Positions 23,900 to 37,476 of a stretch of 64,000 nucleotides of DNA are shown here, piece after piece. The notes under the pieces were generated by a model. That model saw only the letters and a program-made list of their open reading frames with translations, made no database searches and had not been told where the DNA came from. Within the stretch, counting starts at the first letter, position 1. Each line of letters opens with the position of its first letter. Source of the stretch: Rhizodiscina lignyota (lineage: Eukaryota; Ascomycota; Dothideomycetes; Aulographales; Rhizodiscinaceae). The DNA is taken from positions 310,001 through 374,000 of the forward strand of contig ML978140.1 of assembly GCA_010015805.1 (NCBI GenBank). The letters run 5' to 3'. The translations under genes were made by a program, and so were the position numbers.

Positions 23900-25295
23900 G
23901 CCCAGGTTCTGAAAAGGTATCATCAGCAACTCTATCTCTTCCCATATCACACCACGATGAGCCCAATGCATATGATTATATGGAGTCAGGGGGAAGGCCG
24001 AGGACCCAAGGGCAGCGCATGTGTGGAATTGCATTCCAGTATCAACAGTTGTGTGTGCACCAAAGAGCTCTCTCAGCTCCTACTCGCGCCATCGCCTCAA
24101 TCCCGCATCGACAAGAGAGGGTGCGGAGGCACTCACGTAATTTGCTGTTCCTCGAATCTGCGCCATGTGTGCAAACACTCAAAACTCCAATGGGAAAGGT
24201 TGTAAAAAGAGAGCGTGGGCGGGTTGGTGGGGTTGAAGTAGCAGCGTCTGTGAAGTCGGTTGGCAGTCAAAAGGTGGCCTTTAAGAAACTCCACGGGCCC
24301 GTGCGCCGTAGGTCCCTTAAACTGCCGCACAGGTGCGCTTTCGCGCCAGGCACTGAAGATGACGGGAGCAGTAAGCAACGCTGCAAAATCGCTTGCGCTA
24401 ATGCACCCACAAGATGCAATATTTAGACTCCGCGAACAGTAATGCTACGGTAATGGCTGAGCCTCCCAAGTCCAATTCACCGCTCATTCGACGGCGCCGT
24501 TTAAGCATGTTCCTATTTGGGGGCGCTTCAGCCACACACGATTTGCATGGCATTTTCAGATGATGCCGGCAAGAGAGTGGTCCTGCATTTTCGTCCGTCG
24601 ATCTGGACGTCATTTGAGATGGAGGGTTTTGAACACCCGTCTTTAGTTCCTAGCTACGCACAAGCTACTTCGTGCTGTCTTTGTTCATGCTGTCCCCAAA
24701 CGGGCAGCCGCTAGAAGAACTCTCCATACAAAGACCAAAGACTGTCGAAGTTCCTCTCCATATTCATCTTTTTTGAGTGACGACCAAAGGTGTTAGAGAA
24801 CGCTGCGAACGCAGAATCCCCACACTTGGTGTACGCAAAAACAAACCTTGAAAACGCAGAGCCATCCGAAATGAAAACAAACTTCAACCAAGAAAAACCT
24901 CCGCAGTTTTTGGTGTCCTCTCTCGGCTCGAGGACAGTTGGGCGGACACGCCATAACGCCATTCCAATGAATCTTAACCTCGGAAAGCAAGAGCTTGCCC
25001 AAACATGCCTGCTGTTATACATAAGTTGCAAATGTAAGATAAAGTCAACAAAAGAAAGGTAGTTCGACGCAAAAATATAAGGGTATTTTCCCTATAAAGT
25101 GAATGAAGTCGAGTGGCGCCCATAAGTGATGCAACGGAGTGATTCGGGGACCAGAGCGAAGGATACATGATGTGCAGATGTTTCCATCGATAGAACGTAT
25201 GTGATCTTTTTGTCCGGGACATCCTTTTGTCCAGAACGGCGTACATTATAGGTAAGTAGGGAGAAATGGAGAAGTAAATACCTTTAGCTCGTACT
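23900..25295. other. Intergenic region, no gene seen
   Basis: About 1.4 kb between ERV29 and the 3' end of the next gene on the same strand. Open stretches up to about 150 codons show no family likeness. It contains the ERV29 promoter and presumably the 3' untranslated region of the gene ending at 25296. Confidence 0.5.
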
Positions 25296-26609
25296 TCAAG
25301 CAACAGCCCAATCTGAATCCTCCTGCTGACGATACTTCTCAAAGTCGAACTCCGAGTTATTGCCCGTAGCAATTGGCGAGTCGAGGCGCTTGCCACCGGC
25401 GACCACGTCCTTCACCTCGCCATTGGCCGGAGCCTCCTGCGTCTTCTTCTTGCGCTGCTTCTTCTTGTCCGTAACAGTGCTCCAGTTGCTCTCATCCTGT
25501 TCTGCCAACTGCCGCATCTGCTCTTCCTCCGAAGGGAGGTGGTCCCAGTAAGATTGAGACGAGGTAGTGTTGCTGATGGGGCTGGAAGTGTTGTTTGCGA
25601 CATTGCTGCTGCTAGCAGTGGATGCGCCATCGTGATCGAAGGTGTCGAGCATAGGGCCATTGGTAGAGCCAGCAGCTGGGGCGGCTGGGACTATGGTGCT
25701 CTCAGAACGACCAGAGGACCACGAGTTGACCGTGACAGGAGATACCAGGCCATTCTTGGCGGGCTCTCCACGCGCCTCGCGGGCTGTGCGACGCTGCTGT
25801 TCCATCAGGACGCGCCTGGCTTGCTCATCCGCCTCACGCTGGGCCTTCTGCTCCTCGGCCTTGCGCTTGTTCTGGCGCTGCTTCTTAGTCTCAGCTTCTG
25901 CCTTTGCAGCAGACTCCTGGCTCTTTGGCTTGTCCTTCTTGCCTGCAAGCTCCCAACCCTGCTCAGCGGTGCCCTTTGGCTTCACACCAGCTGGAGTGAC
26001 GCGCAAGACGGTCGGGGCCGACGCGGTAGGTTCGAGCATGTCGGAGACATCCTTAGCACTGGGAGCGTTTGCGCTCTTGACGGTGGTGGCGCCCAAGGCA
26101 GGCGAAAGGGCGGGGGAGAGATCGTCGTCGGCATCACCTCCTGTGGTTGACGATGTCGCAGACAGTTCTGGGGTTCTACCCGCAGATGCCTGCTTGACAG
26201 TCTTCGCGCGCGCTTCTTTGCGCTTTGGTGCCTCCAAATTGGTGCCCTTTCGCAGATTGTCCAATTGCGCTGCCCACTCCTTGTCATTCTCTTCAACCTC
26301 CGGCTCCTGATCCGCCCCTTCGTCGCGCAAGGCCTCGAAGCGGTTGCTTGGCTGTTCCTGTTTGGAAGCTCTGCTCCGTTTGGCGCGCTGAGCTTTCTCT
26401 TTCGCGAGTATCTTCTGACGCTCACTTCCGCTTAGATCGGATTGGCCTTCTTTCCGTCTGTTGCGTTGCTTGACATCTTGTTGTTCGCGCGTTGCTCGAT
26501 TCGACGACTGTCCTGGTCGAGTGGTGTGAGTGTAGTAGCGATACGCGCCATAGCCCACCGCTGAGAATACGGCCCAGCTGCAGAGAGTGTATTGCCAAGA
26601 GTGCTCCAT
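25296..26609 (-). CDS. Fungal membrane-anchored, charged coiled-coil protein of unknown function
   Basis: A single predicted exon of 437 aa. Residues about 8-25 form one hydrophobic segment (LCSWAVFSAVGYGAYRYY) that could anchor the protein. After it comes a long, highly charged region rich in Lys, Arg, Glu and Gln, with heptad-like runs (about residues 45-75 and 225-275) suggesting coiled coil. A conserved-looking segment is SNRFEALRDEGADQEPEVEENDKEW, split here by an acidic patch. The C-terminal third is Ser/Thr/Asn-rich, followed by a lysine-rich run (DKKKQRKKKTQE) and a short acidic end (FDFEKYRQQEDSDWAVA). I do not recognise a named family. The ATG at 26609 is chosen because it starts just before the hydrophobic segment; a frame upstream is open but lacks such support. 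Confidence 0.7.
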   Translation of the reverse strand: MEHSWQYTLCSWAVFSAVGYGAYRYYTHTTRPGQSSNRATREQQDVKQRNRRKEGQSDLSGSERQKILAKEKAQRAKRSRASKQEQPSNRFEALRDEGADQEPEVEENDKEWAAQLDNLRKGTNLEAPKRKEARAKTVKQASAGRTPELSATSSTTGGDADDDLSPALSPALGATTVKSANAPSAKDVSDMLEPTASAPTVLRVTPAGVKPKGTAEQGWELAGKKDKPKSQESAAKAEAETKKQRQNKRKAEEQKAQREADEQARRVLMEQQRRTAREARGEPAKNGLVSPVTVNSWSSGRSESTIVPAAPAAGSTNGPMLDTFDHDGASTASSSNVANNTSSPISNTTSSQSYWDHLPSEEEQMRQLAEQDESNWSTVTDKKKQRKKKTQEAPANGEVKDVVAGGKRLDSPIATGNNSEFDFEKYRQQEDSDWAVA

Positions 26610-29215
26610 CTTTGATGCAATGTCAGAAATTAGGTAGAAGGTAATGAGTTGACTCGTAACTGCCAATTCTGTCAGTCATTGAGGGGGTTGAAACGCGATG
26701 GACTAGTGTTTACCTTGAGGGTCCGGCGGAGAGAGCGTGATCCTTCTCCGCGCGTCGTTGTGTCAGAACAGGTTGTGTTGGATGCTGAAACGTATCCTTG
26801 ACCGGATATACGAAAGGCGAGAGGGAGAATTGTCAGGAACAAGATGCCTCTCGGAGTGCTCCTCGTTCAATGCTGCGGGAGGCGGATGTGGGAGAACGAG
26901 AGGTCGTAACACGGTCGCCGAAAAATGAGCGTGTTGAACGGGGTTCGACGCAAGGTTCAAAGTCGAACAAAGAAAATAGCCACGCGGTCGAAGCGAGGTC
27001 GTCTGGAAATGGGCCGCACGAGCAGCGGCAAAGGGGATATTGGAATGTTGAGTATGCGTGTTCCTTTGTCGTGAAGCTTAAGAGTCGATGCTTGGTGATG
27101 GGAGGTGTGATTTGCGAGCTGCGTTGCAAGGTACCGCGTGAAAGTGGCCAATTGAAGGGTGTTGCGAGCTGTGCAGCGCGTGCAGAACAGGAGGAAGGGT
27201 TGAGAGCTGTCCCTGCACAGCTTCGAGGAGCTCCTGCGATGGCGGAAGAATTGCCGCGATGGCACAGCAGTGAGGAATTTGGAGTTGCGGGAAGCGGCGG
27301 TGCGAGAGGATGAGATGGTGTTGCTTGGATTTGGAAGAGGGAGGCGGTGATGCAGCGAATGGAGGAAGTTGGGGAGCACCTCGTTCCTTGGCTGAGCGAA
27401 CAGTCCGACGACGCGCCGCTGCTCAGCTCAAGCGTCGAGGGCGCGGGCCATTCAGAGGTGCAGCAGTAGTGCAGGATGCGCGAACGTGGGAAGCGTGCAG
27501 TGCGTAATAGTGCTTCTAATTTTTATTCCTCACCCCTGATACGGCATGGCCCTTTCGAGCATTCAATTACCTTACGGAGCACTGTTGCCACACAGCGTCC
27601 CCGCCTTCGCGATATGACCTGCAGCGGTAGCCAAGACTTTATTCAGCAAGACCAGGTGTCATCTTCTATCTCATGTATGTCACGACATGCGCCGGAAACA
27701 GTGTGGGAGTCGGCGGCCAGTCCACGACAGGATGGCAGACTCTCACTCCAGAGACAGCATCGCGCGCAAAGACCGACCACCGATGCAGTGCACAACTTCC
27801 GACAAGCACCAAGCCCAAGCACCAAGCCCAACACGTTCCCGACACGCCAATCCCAGCTAATACTTTCCATAATTGGCCCTTCACGCCACGAAGTGCGGCG
27901 CACACGCTCACGTTCCTCTCGCCCTCCTCTCCTGCTGCACTCGGCCACTGAGCTCTGGTTTCGTTGCACACCCTCTTCTCTGTGCCCAAAGCTGTAAGCA
28001 TGACTTGAACCATCGTACCCGCCAGACGCACTCGCTTTTATCCAGCTCGACCGCAAGCATGCGCCCGTATTGCCATTGCCCCGCAGTCACCAGGTGACCA
28101 GACCTTCCGCTCCCAACGCCTTTCCACGACGCCTTCTGGAAGATCAAGCCGGATCTTTTCGATCTCGCTCTGACTGCTTGGCATCGCAACGTCTCTGACA
28201 AATATTGCAGCCCTCCACGTGCTGGGAATTCGGTGGTGGGGTGGCTGTTGCCGTGTCATCCCTCCAACGTCTGCTCAGGCAAAGGGAAGTGCTGAATCCT
28301 GATGCTCCTGCTTTCATGTGAATACGACGCCTTGGCCGTCCCCTTCTCCGTCCTTCAGCCTCAAGCCTTAGCCGCACTTCAAGCGCGACCAAAATGTCGA
28401 GCCGCAGCCGCTCCGGCTTCGCCTGCCGCAACCAGCTCGACTTCGTTTCACGCTGGAGAGACGTGGAAGAGAAACACGAGCCTCTCAAAGCGGAAGGTCT
28501 CGAACTTACTCATTTAACTTTGTCTTAAGGAGCACACTTTCCTGGAACCGTGACACTTGGGACTCTTCGTCGTGCTCGCTTGCTCTCTGGGCAGGAGACG
28601 CCCAGCAATTGGACAAGCGTTCCAGATGCTCCCTGCGAGCCACGCAGTCACACGCGTCATCGCGTCGCGTCGACTAATTCGTCCAGTCTCAACAGGAGAA
28701 ATGTGGCGCCCCCGGCGCCAAGCGAGATGAATGCGATCTTGACAAGCGTGACAAGCCTGTGGGGAAATTTGATAAATGTGCTACCTGCGCCTGCGTCTTC
28801 TCGCCTCTTCTGTTCCCCTCTCACAGCAGCCAAAGCGCGAAACAGCCTCGAAGAGATTGCGTATATTTCGGCACATGTATGAGGCCGAGACTATCGGTAA
28901 GCCGAGCACACAACACAGTCGATTGCTTGTGCCCGGCTCTCAATTATGGAGACTCCGCTCAGGGCTTTGAGTTCACTGGGAACTCCGAAACAGTCTGACG
29001 AGAGACTATCCTTCGTCAAAGGTTTGTAAAACTGGAGACTCAACCAATCTCAATGCACCTGGCAGCAATGCTTATAGGACCATCTGCTCCCCTCTCATGG
29101 CATTCTCGCGTTCCTATTTCCGCACACCATTTTTCAAAACCTGAGGACAATTCCACCTGAGGCCATCACAATGGCGGGTGCTGCAGATCCCTCCTTCGAT
29201 ATCTAGTCTTTCTTC
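26610..29215. other. Long region without a recognisable gene at the PKS cluster edge
   Basis: About 2.6 kb between the membrane-anchored protein gene and the 3' end of the polyketide synthase. GC content looks similar to coding DNA, and both strands have many short open stretches (up to about 170 codons), but none shows a recognisable family or a consistent exon series. It may hold untranslated RNA or fast-evolving genes; the sequence alone does not show it. Confidence 0.45.
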
Positions 29216-32200
29216 TCATTCCTCCGCTCCTATGAACTTGACGAGACTGCTTCTGGTAGTAATGAGAGAAGCAAGTCCACGAAGACTGCCCGCCCCCATC
29301 AGGTCGAATACTGCAACATCCGCTCCAAGCTCCTTCAGCAACCACGATCGAAGCTCGACTGCAACTAGAGAGTCCACGCCATATGCGTGAAGCGGCTTCG
29401 ACCCGTCGACATCATTCACGTCAATGCTGAGTGCTTTGCAGAGCTTTGTGACGAAAGCGCTGAAAATTATATCGGTGGCAGCGTCGTATGACTCCACTGC
29501 AGCCAGCAACAAGCTGTAGTTGACGGATTCTTCTGACGAGTCTCCGCCTCCAGCTTGCGTGCGGATCTGGAATAGGTGTCTGAAGATTGGATCAGACATC
29601 CAGCCTGGCTCATCGATACCTTCGGACCGTAGAAGCTCTGGAATCTCGATGCCGAGGGAGATCTGAGCCTTTAGCAGCAATGGCTGAGGCAGATTTGGAT
29701 TGCATAAGTCATCCAGTAACGCATGATACTCTTCCTCTCTCATTGCGGAGAATCCTGAGCCGCGAAGATGCTGGATAAGGTGGGGATTGTCGGCCACGTA
29801 TCCCACAGACAAGATCATTCCGAGATCTAGAGACGTTGCCTTTAGTCCATTCGACACGCGATATCGAGCGAGCGCGTCCTCATACGAGTTTCCTGCGCAG
29901 TAGTTTGCCTGCCCACGATTGCCTACGACGCCCGAGGTAGAAGACAGGAGTATAAAAAAGTCGAGCTCTTTTGGAAGGACCTCGTGCAAGTTGCAGGAGC
30001 CTTGGACTTTCGGCCTCACTGCCGTGTGCCAGTCGTCGGCCGACATATTTTCGAACACGGAGTCCTGCTGTACGTTAGAAATAGAATGCTAACTGGAAGC
30101 CTAGACGCACCCTTAGGACCATTGACCCTTGTATGCAGCCTTTGATTGGCGGCATACTGGTCAAACATTCGCTGATCACGGAGGCAAGAGATTCCTTGTC
30201 GCTAACATCACATACTGGTGTCATCGCCTTGACCCCTTGTCCTTCAAGTTCAGCTACGAGCTCTTTTGCTTCCGTTCTCGATGCACCTGAGCGGGAAAGA
30301 AGAATCAGATTGCTCGCGCCCCTTCTTACCATCCAGCGTGCCATGCTGCGGCCTAGTCCCCCAAGGCCTCCAGCGATGACATATGTGGCCTCCGCATCGA
30401 ATTGATACTTCGGCTTCCTGCTTGGGACGATCTGGTGCAACACACCAACATCAGCATTTCTTCCAAACGTCTCGAGCCATTGATAGTGGACACTCACCGG
30501 AACTTCATCATCATCATGCGGCTCGATCACAATCTTTCCCGAGTGTGACCCAGTCTGCATGTAGCGGAATGCCTCCTGGATTTTTGAGAATGGATAAATC
30601 TTAGTCGGACTTGGTTCCCGAATCTTCTCCTCCCTTATGAGACTCATCACGGCCTCAAGGATGCGTTTCAGATCGGGGCCGTCATGATGTGCCATGTAAT
30701 CGATGTCGACAAACTCAAAGCTGACATTAGTCTTGAATTTCTCCATATTCAACCGGGCGGATGAGTAAATGTCGACCTTTCCTATCTCGACAAATCTGCC
30801 AAACGGTGCGATGCAGTCCCAAGATGCTCGGAGAGCAGCTCCGGAAAGCGAATTAACAACGACATCTACGCCGCGGCGTTTAGTCATACGCTTGATCCCC
30901 GAAGCAAACGTCAAATCTCGACTCGAGAGAATATGATCACGAGGGATGCCGTAGGTTGACTCCAGCAAGTCGCGTTTTTCGATGGAACCCACGGTTGCGA
31001 ACACCTCTGCGCCTCTCAATTGCGCTAGCTGGATACATGCTTGTCCAACGCCTCCGCCAGCGGCATGAACCAGCACACTCTCTCCTTTTTGGATGTTCGC
31101 AATGTCGTACAGTGCTGCATATGCGGTAGCATATACTAGAGGAAGGGCGGCAGCGGCTGTGAAAGAGAAGTCATCTGGCATCTTGGTGATTGACGTCTCC
31201 AAGGCTCTAGCAAAAGTCTTCAATGTCCCTCGTACGATCCCGCACACTCGGTCGCCGACTTTGAATCCCGAGTTGACGCCAGTGCGAGTCACAATTCCAC
31301 TTCCCTCGGCACCTAAATAGTTACCGTTGACTTGGCCGAGAGAGATCATTATGTCGAGGAAGTTAAGCCCGGAAGCCATCACCTTGAATTCCACCTCGCC
31401 TTCGGGAAGCGACTCCTCATATACCGGGTCGTCATCGAACTGCAGCGTATCCAGAAGACCAGCCGAGCCGACAACGAGCTTCAGCGCCCTCTCTGGATCG
31501 CGAGCAAACTTTCCAAGCTGTGTGACAGACTGCGTTGTCTTCTCAAAAATTGCCGTGTTCATGTAGTTGGCCTCCACTACGCGGCCAATATGAAGGACTC
31601 CGTCAGATTCGAAAAAGCTGTTGTCCACCACCTGCCTGTCCCCTTTCGCGAAGATGGCATCGAATATCTTCATTGTTGCATTGGTGGCATGCTTTGAGTC
31701 CTCGATGCTGTCGATGGAGAGCGTGACGAACCTTAGGGCCGGATTCTCCGCTCGAATGGCTCTCGCGAAGCCGCTCACAAGTTCTGATGCTGGAATTCTG
31801 GACGACGCACCACCTCCCTGAGTCAGCCAAAGGATACTATCTGACGAGGCTACCATCCTCTGCAGGCTCGCATATTGCTCGCTGTTCATTCGGTCCAGGA
31901 ACGGCGTTTCAGTTTCAGGGATGAAAATGCAGAGCCTCTTCTCGAAGCTCTGTGTGGCAAGAGCAGAGAGCGGGCAAATTTCACATTGTGCAATGCTGTG
32001 ACGTGAAATCTCACGATGCAGACTCTGGGCAATATCTTTCTGGAATGGGGAGTTCATGTCTGCCACGATTACGGAAGCTGGCGGTGAGATTTTATGGACG
32101 GTTTGTGCAGTCGCTGTCGAGATCAGGACGCCATGGGCCTGACTTATCTCCTCCTCGTAGTCATGCAAAGAAACGTCAACACCGCTGAATCCGGTGCGCT

Positions 32201-35200
32201 GAAGGTGCGAGGACCAATCTTGGACACTGAGTAGAGGGCCCCATTCACGATAAGGCTCTTCTGATAGCCACCACCCTGGTGTCGTGCCAAAGACGAAGCT
32301 CGAAACGAGCAATGTGGTATTCGTGATTTCAAACAGGATGAGCTTCCCGCCTGGCTTCAGCAATTTGCGTACATTGCGAAGGGTTGCCGTAATGTTCTTT
32401 GTCGCGTGGAGCACATTTGCAGCAATAATGCAATCATAAAACTCCGCGTCAAACCCTTGCTGAACTGGGTCGCTCTCAATGTTCAGCGTACGGTACTCCA
32501 TGCGATCTTCACAAAAAGGGAACTTCTCCCTGGCCTGTTCGAAGAAAGCAGGCGAAATGTCCGTGAAATCGTATCTTTGAAAGCGAGCTGCGCCAACCTC
32601 GTTCCCGCCGTGGTGCATCAAGGTTTCCATGATTGGCACGGTTGCACCGCCTGTCCCAGCCCCGATCTCGAGGATCTTTTGGCCGGGATTTTTATGGGCG
32701 AGCGCATCAAGGTATCCACACAAACGAGCATATGCGATTTCGGCACCTGTTGCGAAGCGGTACACGTTCTCAGACAGCCTATCTCTGAACATGACCTGGA
32801 GAGGATCGACCTCGCCCGTGAGTATCTGCGGGAGGACTTTGCCTATGGCAACGCAAAGCTTCGCCTCCGGACTTGATTTTTCGAGCAGAGTTTCCAATTC
32901 GGCAAATCGGGCATCATCTGAAGCGATATCGTTCCATTGAGAGACCTTGCTGTAGATCAGGTCATTATGGCTGTACCTGTCCAACTGATGCTGCATCCAG
33001 GCGAAGTACTTTTGGTGGTGGGGTTTCATATCCTCCCTCTTGGTCTGTGTTTGTTGGTTAAAGTACCGCCTTATGTACATGTAGCAGATGGCTTCGCGGT
33101 CTCCGATAAACTGTGTTGGATCGAAGTCGAGAAGTCGCTGGGGCGCTTGGAACGTCTTAGTGGCAATTGCTGCGTCCACAAAGCTCGGGTCAGGCTTCCA
33201 GTCCACGTTGAAGCAGAGATGACGCTGCATGTTATTGTCATCACTCACACTGCGTCCCGACACGGCTGTCGAAATGAGGCCGTCTGCGACAACAAGCGGT
33301 TTCTTGGTCGTAGGATCGACAGCAATCAGAGATGCCTCAGCTTGACGAAGTCCGAGGAACGCGGCTTTGGTGCTTAACCTATAGACCTCATGAATCGCGT
33401 CGGTATCAGCAGCGATCCACAGTTCCCCAATGGTTGTCGGAACCACTGCCTCTCGAGCCTCACGACCGCCTCTAGTAAGCGCTACAATAACGCTCTGCAG
33501 AAGGCCGTCCAGCGTCGTCGGATGGATAAGATGGGGTTGAACATATCCGTGCGGCATTTTACTCTTAATATCAGCTGCCGACACTGTCGCGATGCTAGTT
33601 CGGTTCTGGCCGATGCGGACATTTGAAACAGTCTTAAACGTGGACCCGAAGTCAAACCCTACTGTTCTGAGGAGTTCGTACAGTTGCTCTGTGGAGACGT
33701 CCGTTGTGCAAGCATCTTCGGCGTCCGCGATTTCACGTCCGCACATGTCGCGAAATAAGCCGTCTTCCAAACCGTCGTCGACGGGCGTATACGCTTCTTC
33801 GTACTCGAGCTGAACGAGCCCCCGACAATGCTCTCTCCACTCATCACCCTCGTGGCTGGAGAGCTGGAACTCATGCCAAGCAAAAGATGTGCTGGCGGTG
33901 CTGTCTGCATATGGCCTGACCTGGAATTGAGTCTCCACACCCTCTGCGCTAGTTGGGACTCTCAATGCCATGTGTAGCACAACTTCTTTGAAGCGGATGC
34001 CTTTAACCTTCTTGTTCGGGTTGGCCAGGTGACGACTTGCTTCAATGGCCATGACCAACATTCCTGCGGCGGGATACAGAGTGCTTCCTGTAATCTTGTG
34101 GTCTTTGATCCAAGGATTTTCACTTATACGGATCCAATTCCTCCAGATCGCGTTGGCCTTTGGGTTCCAGTCGGGCACTGGCGCACCAAGCAGTTCGTGA
34201 CGAGGCATGCTGCGGAAACGGTACCCCTTGCTTATGCGACTCTCTGTCCAGTACGTCTTCGAATGGTTGAAGGCATAGCTGGGCAGGTCCACTAGAAGAG
34301 AAGGTGAACCGACATTGCGACCTCTCATATTGATGAGAGATAGATCAACAGGATGGCCTCGGCAGAATAACTGGCCTGCTGCCGCCAAGGCAGTTTCCGT
34401 CGCTTTCTCACCACGCTTCAACATAGACACATACTGTACGTTTTTGGCACTGGCTGTTTGTTCCATTATTTCTCTCAGCGGGCCTCGGAGCGCTCCATGT
34501 GGTCCGATCTCAAGAACATCCGTGAATGGCGTCGATGCACGTTGTGCTCCAAGTTTCTTCGCCTTTGCTGCCGAATCACTGAACAAGCGAGCCGTTGCTT
34601 CGGAGAATCTGACTGGAGACACCAAATTGCTTACCCAATACGCCGGGTCTTGGAGTTGCTTGTGCGTCGCGATGCCGCCGGTGAGAGATGAGTAAAACTT
34701 AGCCTCCCGCGACGGGTGGCTCATCGCACCTGGCTGGATATACAGGATAGCTTTGCGGTATTCATCCGCAATCGCCTTCATGTAGTCCGAGTGGTAGGCG
34801 TTGTCGACTTGCAGCTTTCTTGCGAAGATATTCTCCGCATCTAGAATGTCTTTGAGAGCTGCGAGCTTGTCTACGCTGCCGCTGATGGTGACATTCTTTG
34901 GACTGTTGATGCATGCCACAGTGAGCGACCCCGTAGAGGGCACCTCGTCGATCCTTGCGATGTATTCCAGTGCTTGATCGGCATTTAGAGCCACCGACAA
35001 CATTCCGCCCGGCGTTTGCTTAGTCGACAGCGCGAGTTCTGCCGTGAAGAGACCGCGGTAGTACGCCAGCTGCCACGCGCTCTCTCGCGAAATGGCACCA
35101 ACCGCGAAAGCCGCGGCAATTTCTCCAGATGAGTGGCCAACCACCGCCCCAGCAGATATCGACCAACTTTCAAGAAGCTCTACAAGAGCTATTTGAAGCG

Positions 35201-37476
35201 CAGTGCATAGTGGCTGGCTGTACATGGCGCTGTTAATAGACGTTGATGCCACATCTTTGGTCAACTCTTCAACCAAAGACCAACGACAACCAAGGTTATG
35301 AAGGCACCTATCTGCCGCCTGCAGGCTTTGACTGAATGTTGGGTATTCCATCAATTCCCTACCCATTTCGGGCCACTGTGCGCCTTGGCCAGTGAAAACG
35401 TATGCCAACTTGGCATTTGTATCGGATCGGACAGCTTTCGGCTTGCTCTCAAGCGCTTCCCGCAGTGCATCCAAGGAGTTAGCGACAATAGCAGCCCTCC
35501 AAGTAAAGCTTGACCTCTTGCATGCTAATGTATAGGTCAGGTCGTCCAAATACGAGTCTTCATCGTATATTTGCCCGGCGTTCGCAGCAAAATGCTCTCG
35601 ATATGAACTGTAGAGTCGCTGAATCCCATCCTCGTCGAAGGAGGATAACACGAAGATACGATTCCGAAGTGCAGGTTTCGCGTGGACTCCGTTCATGAAG
35701 GTGCCGTTTGTGAAGGTGCCGTTCGTACTTCCCACCGAGGCTACTACTGGAGATCCATGGACCGACTGGGATAGCACATCACCGTTCACTATATGAGCAT
35801 CACCATTGATCTTTTCCTGCTTCAAGAATTGATCTGTGCGCTTGACCGATTGCGCGACCTCGAGTGAGGTACCATTGACCACGGAGTGGTTCGTTCCACC
35901 GATAGCCATGGTTTCGTCTTCAATTGCAAACTGTGGAAGCTTTGGGTCGACGATCGTCCTATGTTTTCCGCTCAAACCATGGGAAGCCATATAATGATAC
36001 GCGTCATCCATGATCACATGTGCATTACTACCTCCATATCCAAATGAATTGCAGGACGCGCGGCGGATTCCGGTCGTAGGCCAAACTGTAGCTTGCACTG
36101 GAAAGGCTAGATTCCATTCTTGAGCTGGGATTTGCGGGTTGAGCTTCTCGAACCAAATATTCGGGGGTATTATGCCGCGCTCCAAGACGTAAATGGACTT
36201 CATCAGCCCTGCAATACCGGCAGCGCCTTCCAAATGCCCAATATTGCTTTTAAGAGCGCCGACATATAAGGGGTCATCTGGAGTCCGGTGCTTCGCAAAC
36301 ACGTCGCCAATCGCAGCGGCTTCGATTGGGTCACCCACTGGCGTCCCCGTCCCATGAGCCTCGAAAAATCTCGTCTCGTTGAAATCAAGCCCAGCATTCT
36401 TATAGACTTCGTGGATGAGGTCTGCTTGGGCTTTCTTCGTCGGCTGCGTAATACCAGGCGATCGGCCGTCTTGGTTGGAACCTGTGTTTCGGATGACGGC
36501 TCGTATTGTATCACCGTCCTGGATGGCGTCTGACAATCGCTTGAGGACTAAAGTACCGAAGCCTTCTCCACGAGAATAACCGTTTGCCCGGTGGTCAAAG
36601 CTGTGGCATTTGCCGTCTGGACTAAGAAATCCCAAACTCGACAGCGGAATAATCGTGTCCGGGTTGTAAAATAGATTGCACCCGGCGACAATAGCCTGGA
36701 CGAGAAAACTTCAGAACAACACTGTTGAGTGCATTGCATCAGAGCTCAGTAACTCACCATTGAAGCTTCTCTTAACTTTAGACTAGTGCAGGCCATATGT
36801 GCAGCATTGAGACTGCTTGAGCAAGCAGTGTCTAAAGTAATACTGGGGCCGTGAAAATCGAAGAACCAACTAACGCGGTTCGCCAGCATAGCTGTGCCCA
36901 CCCCTGTCGAGACGTACTTGAGCTCGACCTCTGGATCGCGACTAACAACGGTCTCGTACTCCCTTGTGAAGCAGCCTACATGCACCGAAGTCTTGGAGTT
37001 TATCGCTTTCGAAAGAGGTATACCGGCTATGGGCGCAAAACATGCTATTAGAGTTCGGCCTTCTCAAAGCTCTGTCTCATAGCTGAACTCACCATTCTCA
37101 AGGGCTCGATATACGCATTCGAGGAGGCCGCGCTGTTGTGGGTCCATAAATGCGGCTTCAGCTGGCATAATTGAGAAGAAAGGAGCATCAAAAGCGGCAA
37201 TGTTCTCACGAATGAAGTGAGCATGTCGGACGTTTGTCTGGTATTGCTTAGCCCAAGTACAGCGTGAACAGAGTGAAGGTCGAAGCTTACTGCTCCAGCT
37301 CGCTCTGGATCAGGATGATAGAACGCCTCGACGTTGTAACGGTCTTTAGGGGTCTCGGACCGTGCCGATCGCCCGGCGATGAGCATCTTGTAGAACTCTT
37401 CTGGACTTGTAGCGTCACCCGGGAACTTTAGGTCCAGTCCGACCACTGCAATCGGTTCGTTCATGTCTACGGCCAT
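29216..37476 (-). CDS. Highly reducing type I polyketide synthase (KS-AT-DH-cMT-ER-KR-ACP)
   Basis: A predicted 2677-aa iterative megasynthase. Exons are 37291-37476, 37093-37237, 36758-37026, 30111-36695 and 29216-30064. Domains: KS about 7-440 with catalytic Cys179 in DTACSSSL and histidines in HGTGT (about 314) and SNIGH (about 354); AT about 630-950 with FTGQGAQW and GHSSG (Ser722); DH with [10 protein letters not shown] (His1066) and HPTTLDG (Asp1263); C-methyltransferase with LEIGAGTGG (about 1541-1550); ER about 1945-2257 with [11 protein letters not shown] from about 2303 with GGLGGLGR and Tyr2450 in NYCAGN; ACP with Ser2627 in GVDSL. All key residues are present, so it should be active. 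It ends at the ACP with no thioesterase, so release needs a partner, probably the nearby FSH1-type hydrolase. Its start is divergent from the FAD oxidase gene. Confidence 0.95.

Noticed and set aside
26798-27313. A 171-codon open stretch near the membrane-anchored protein gene
   Set aside because: Composition is Glu/Arg/Gly-rich without motifs, no supporting splice pattern, and overlapping open frames exist on the other strand.
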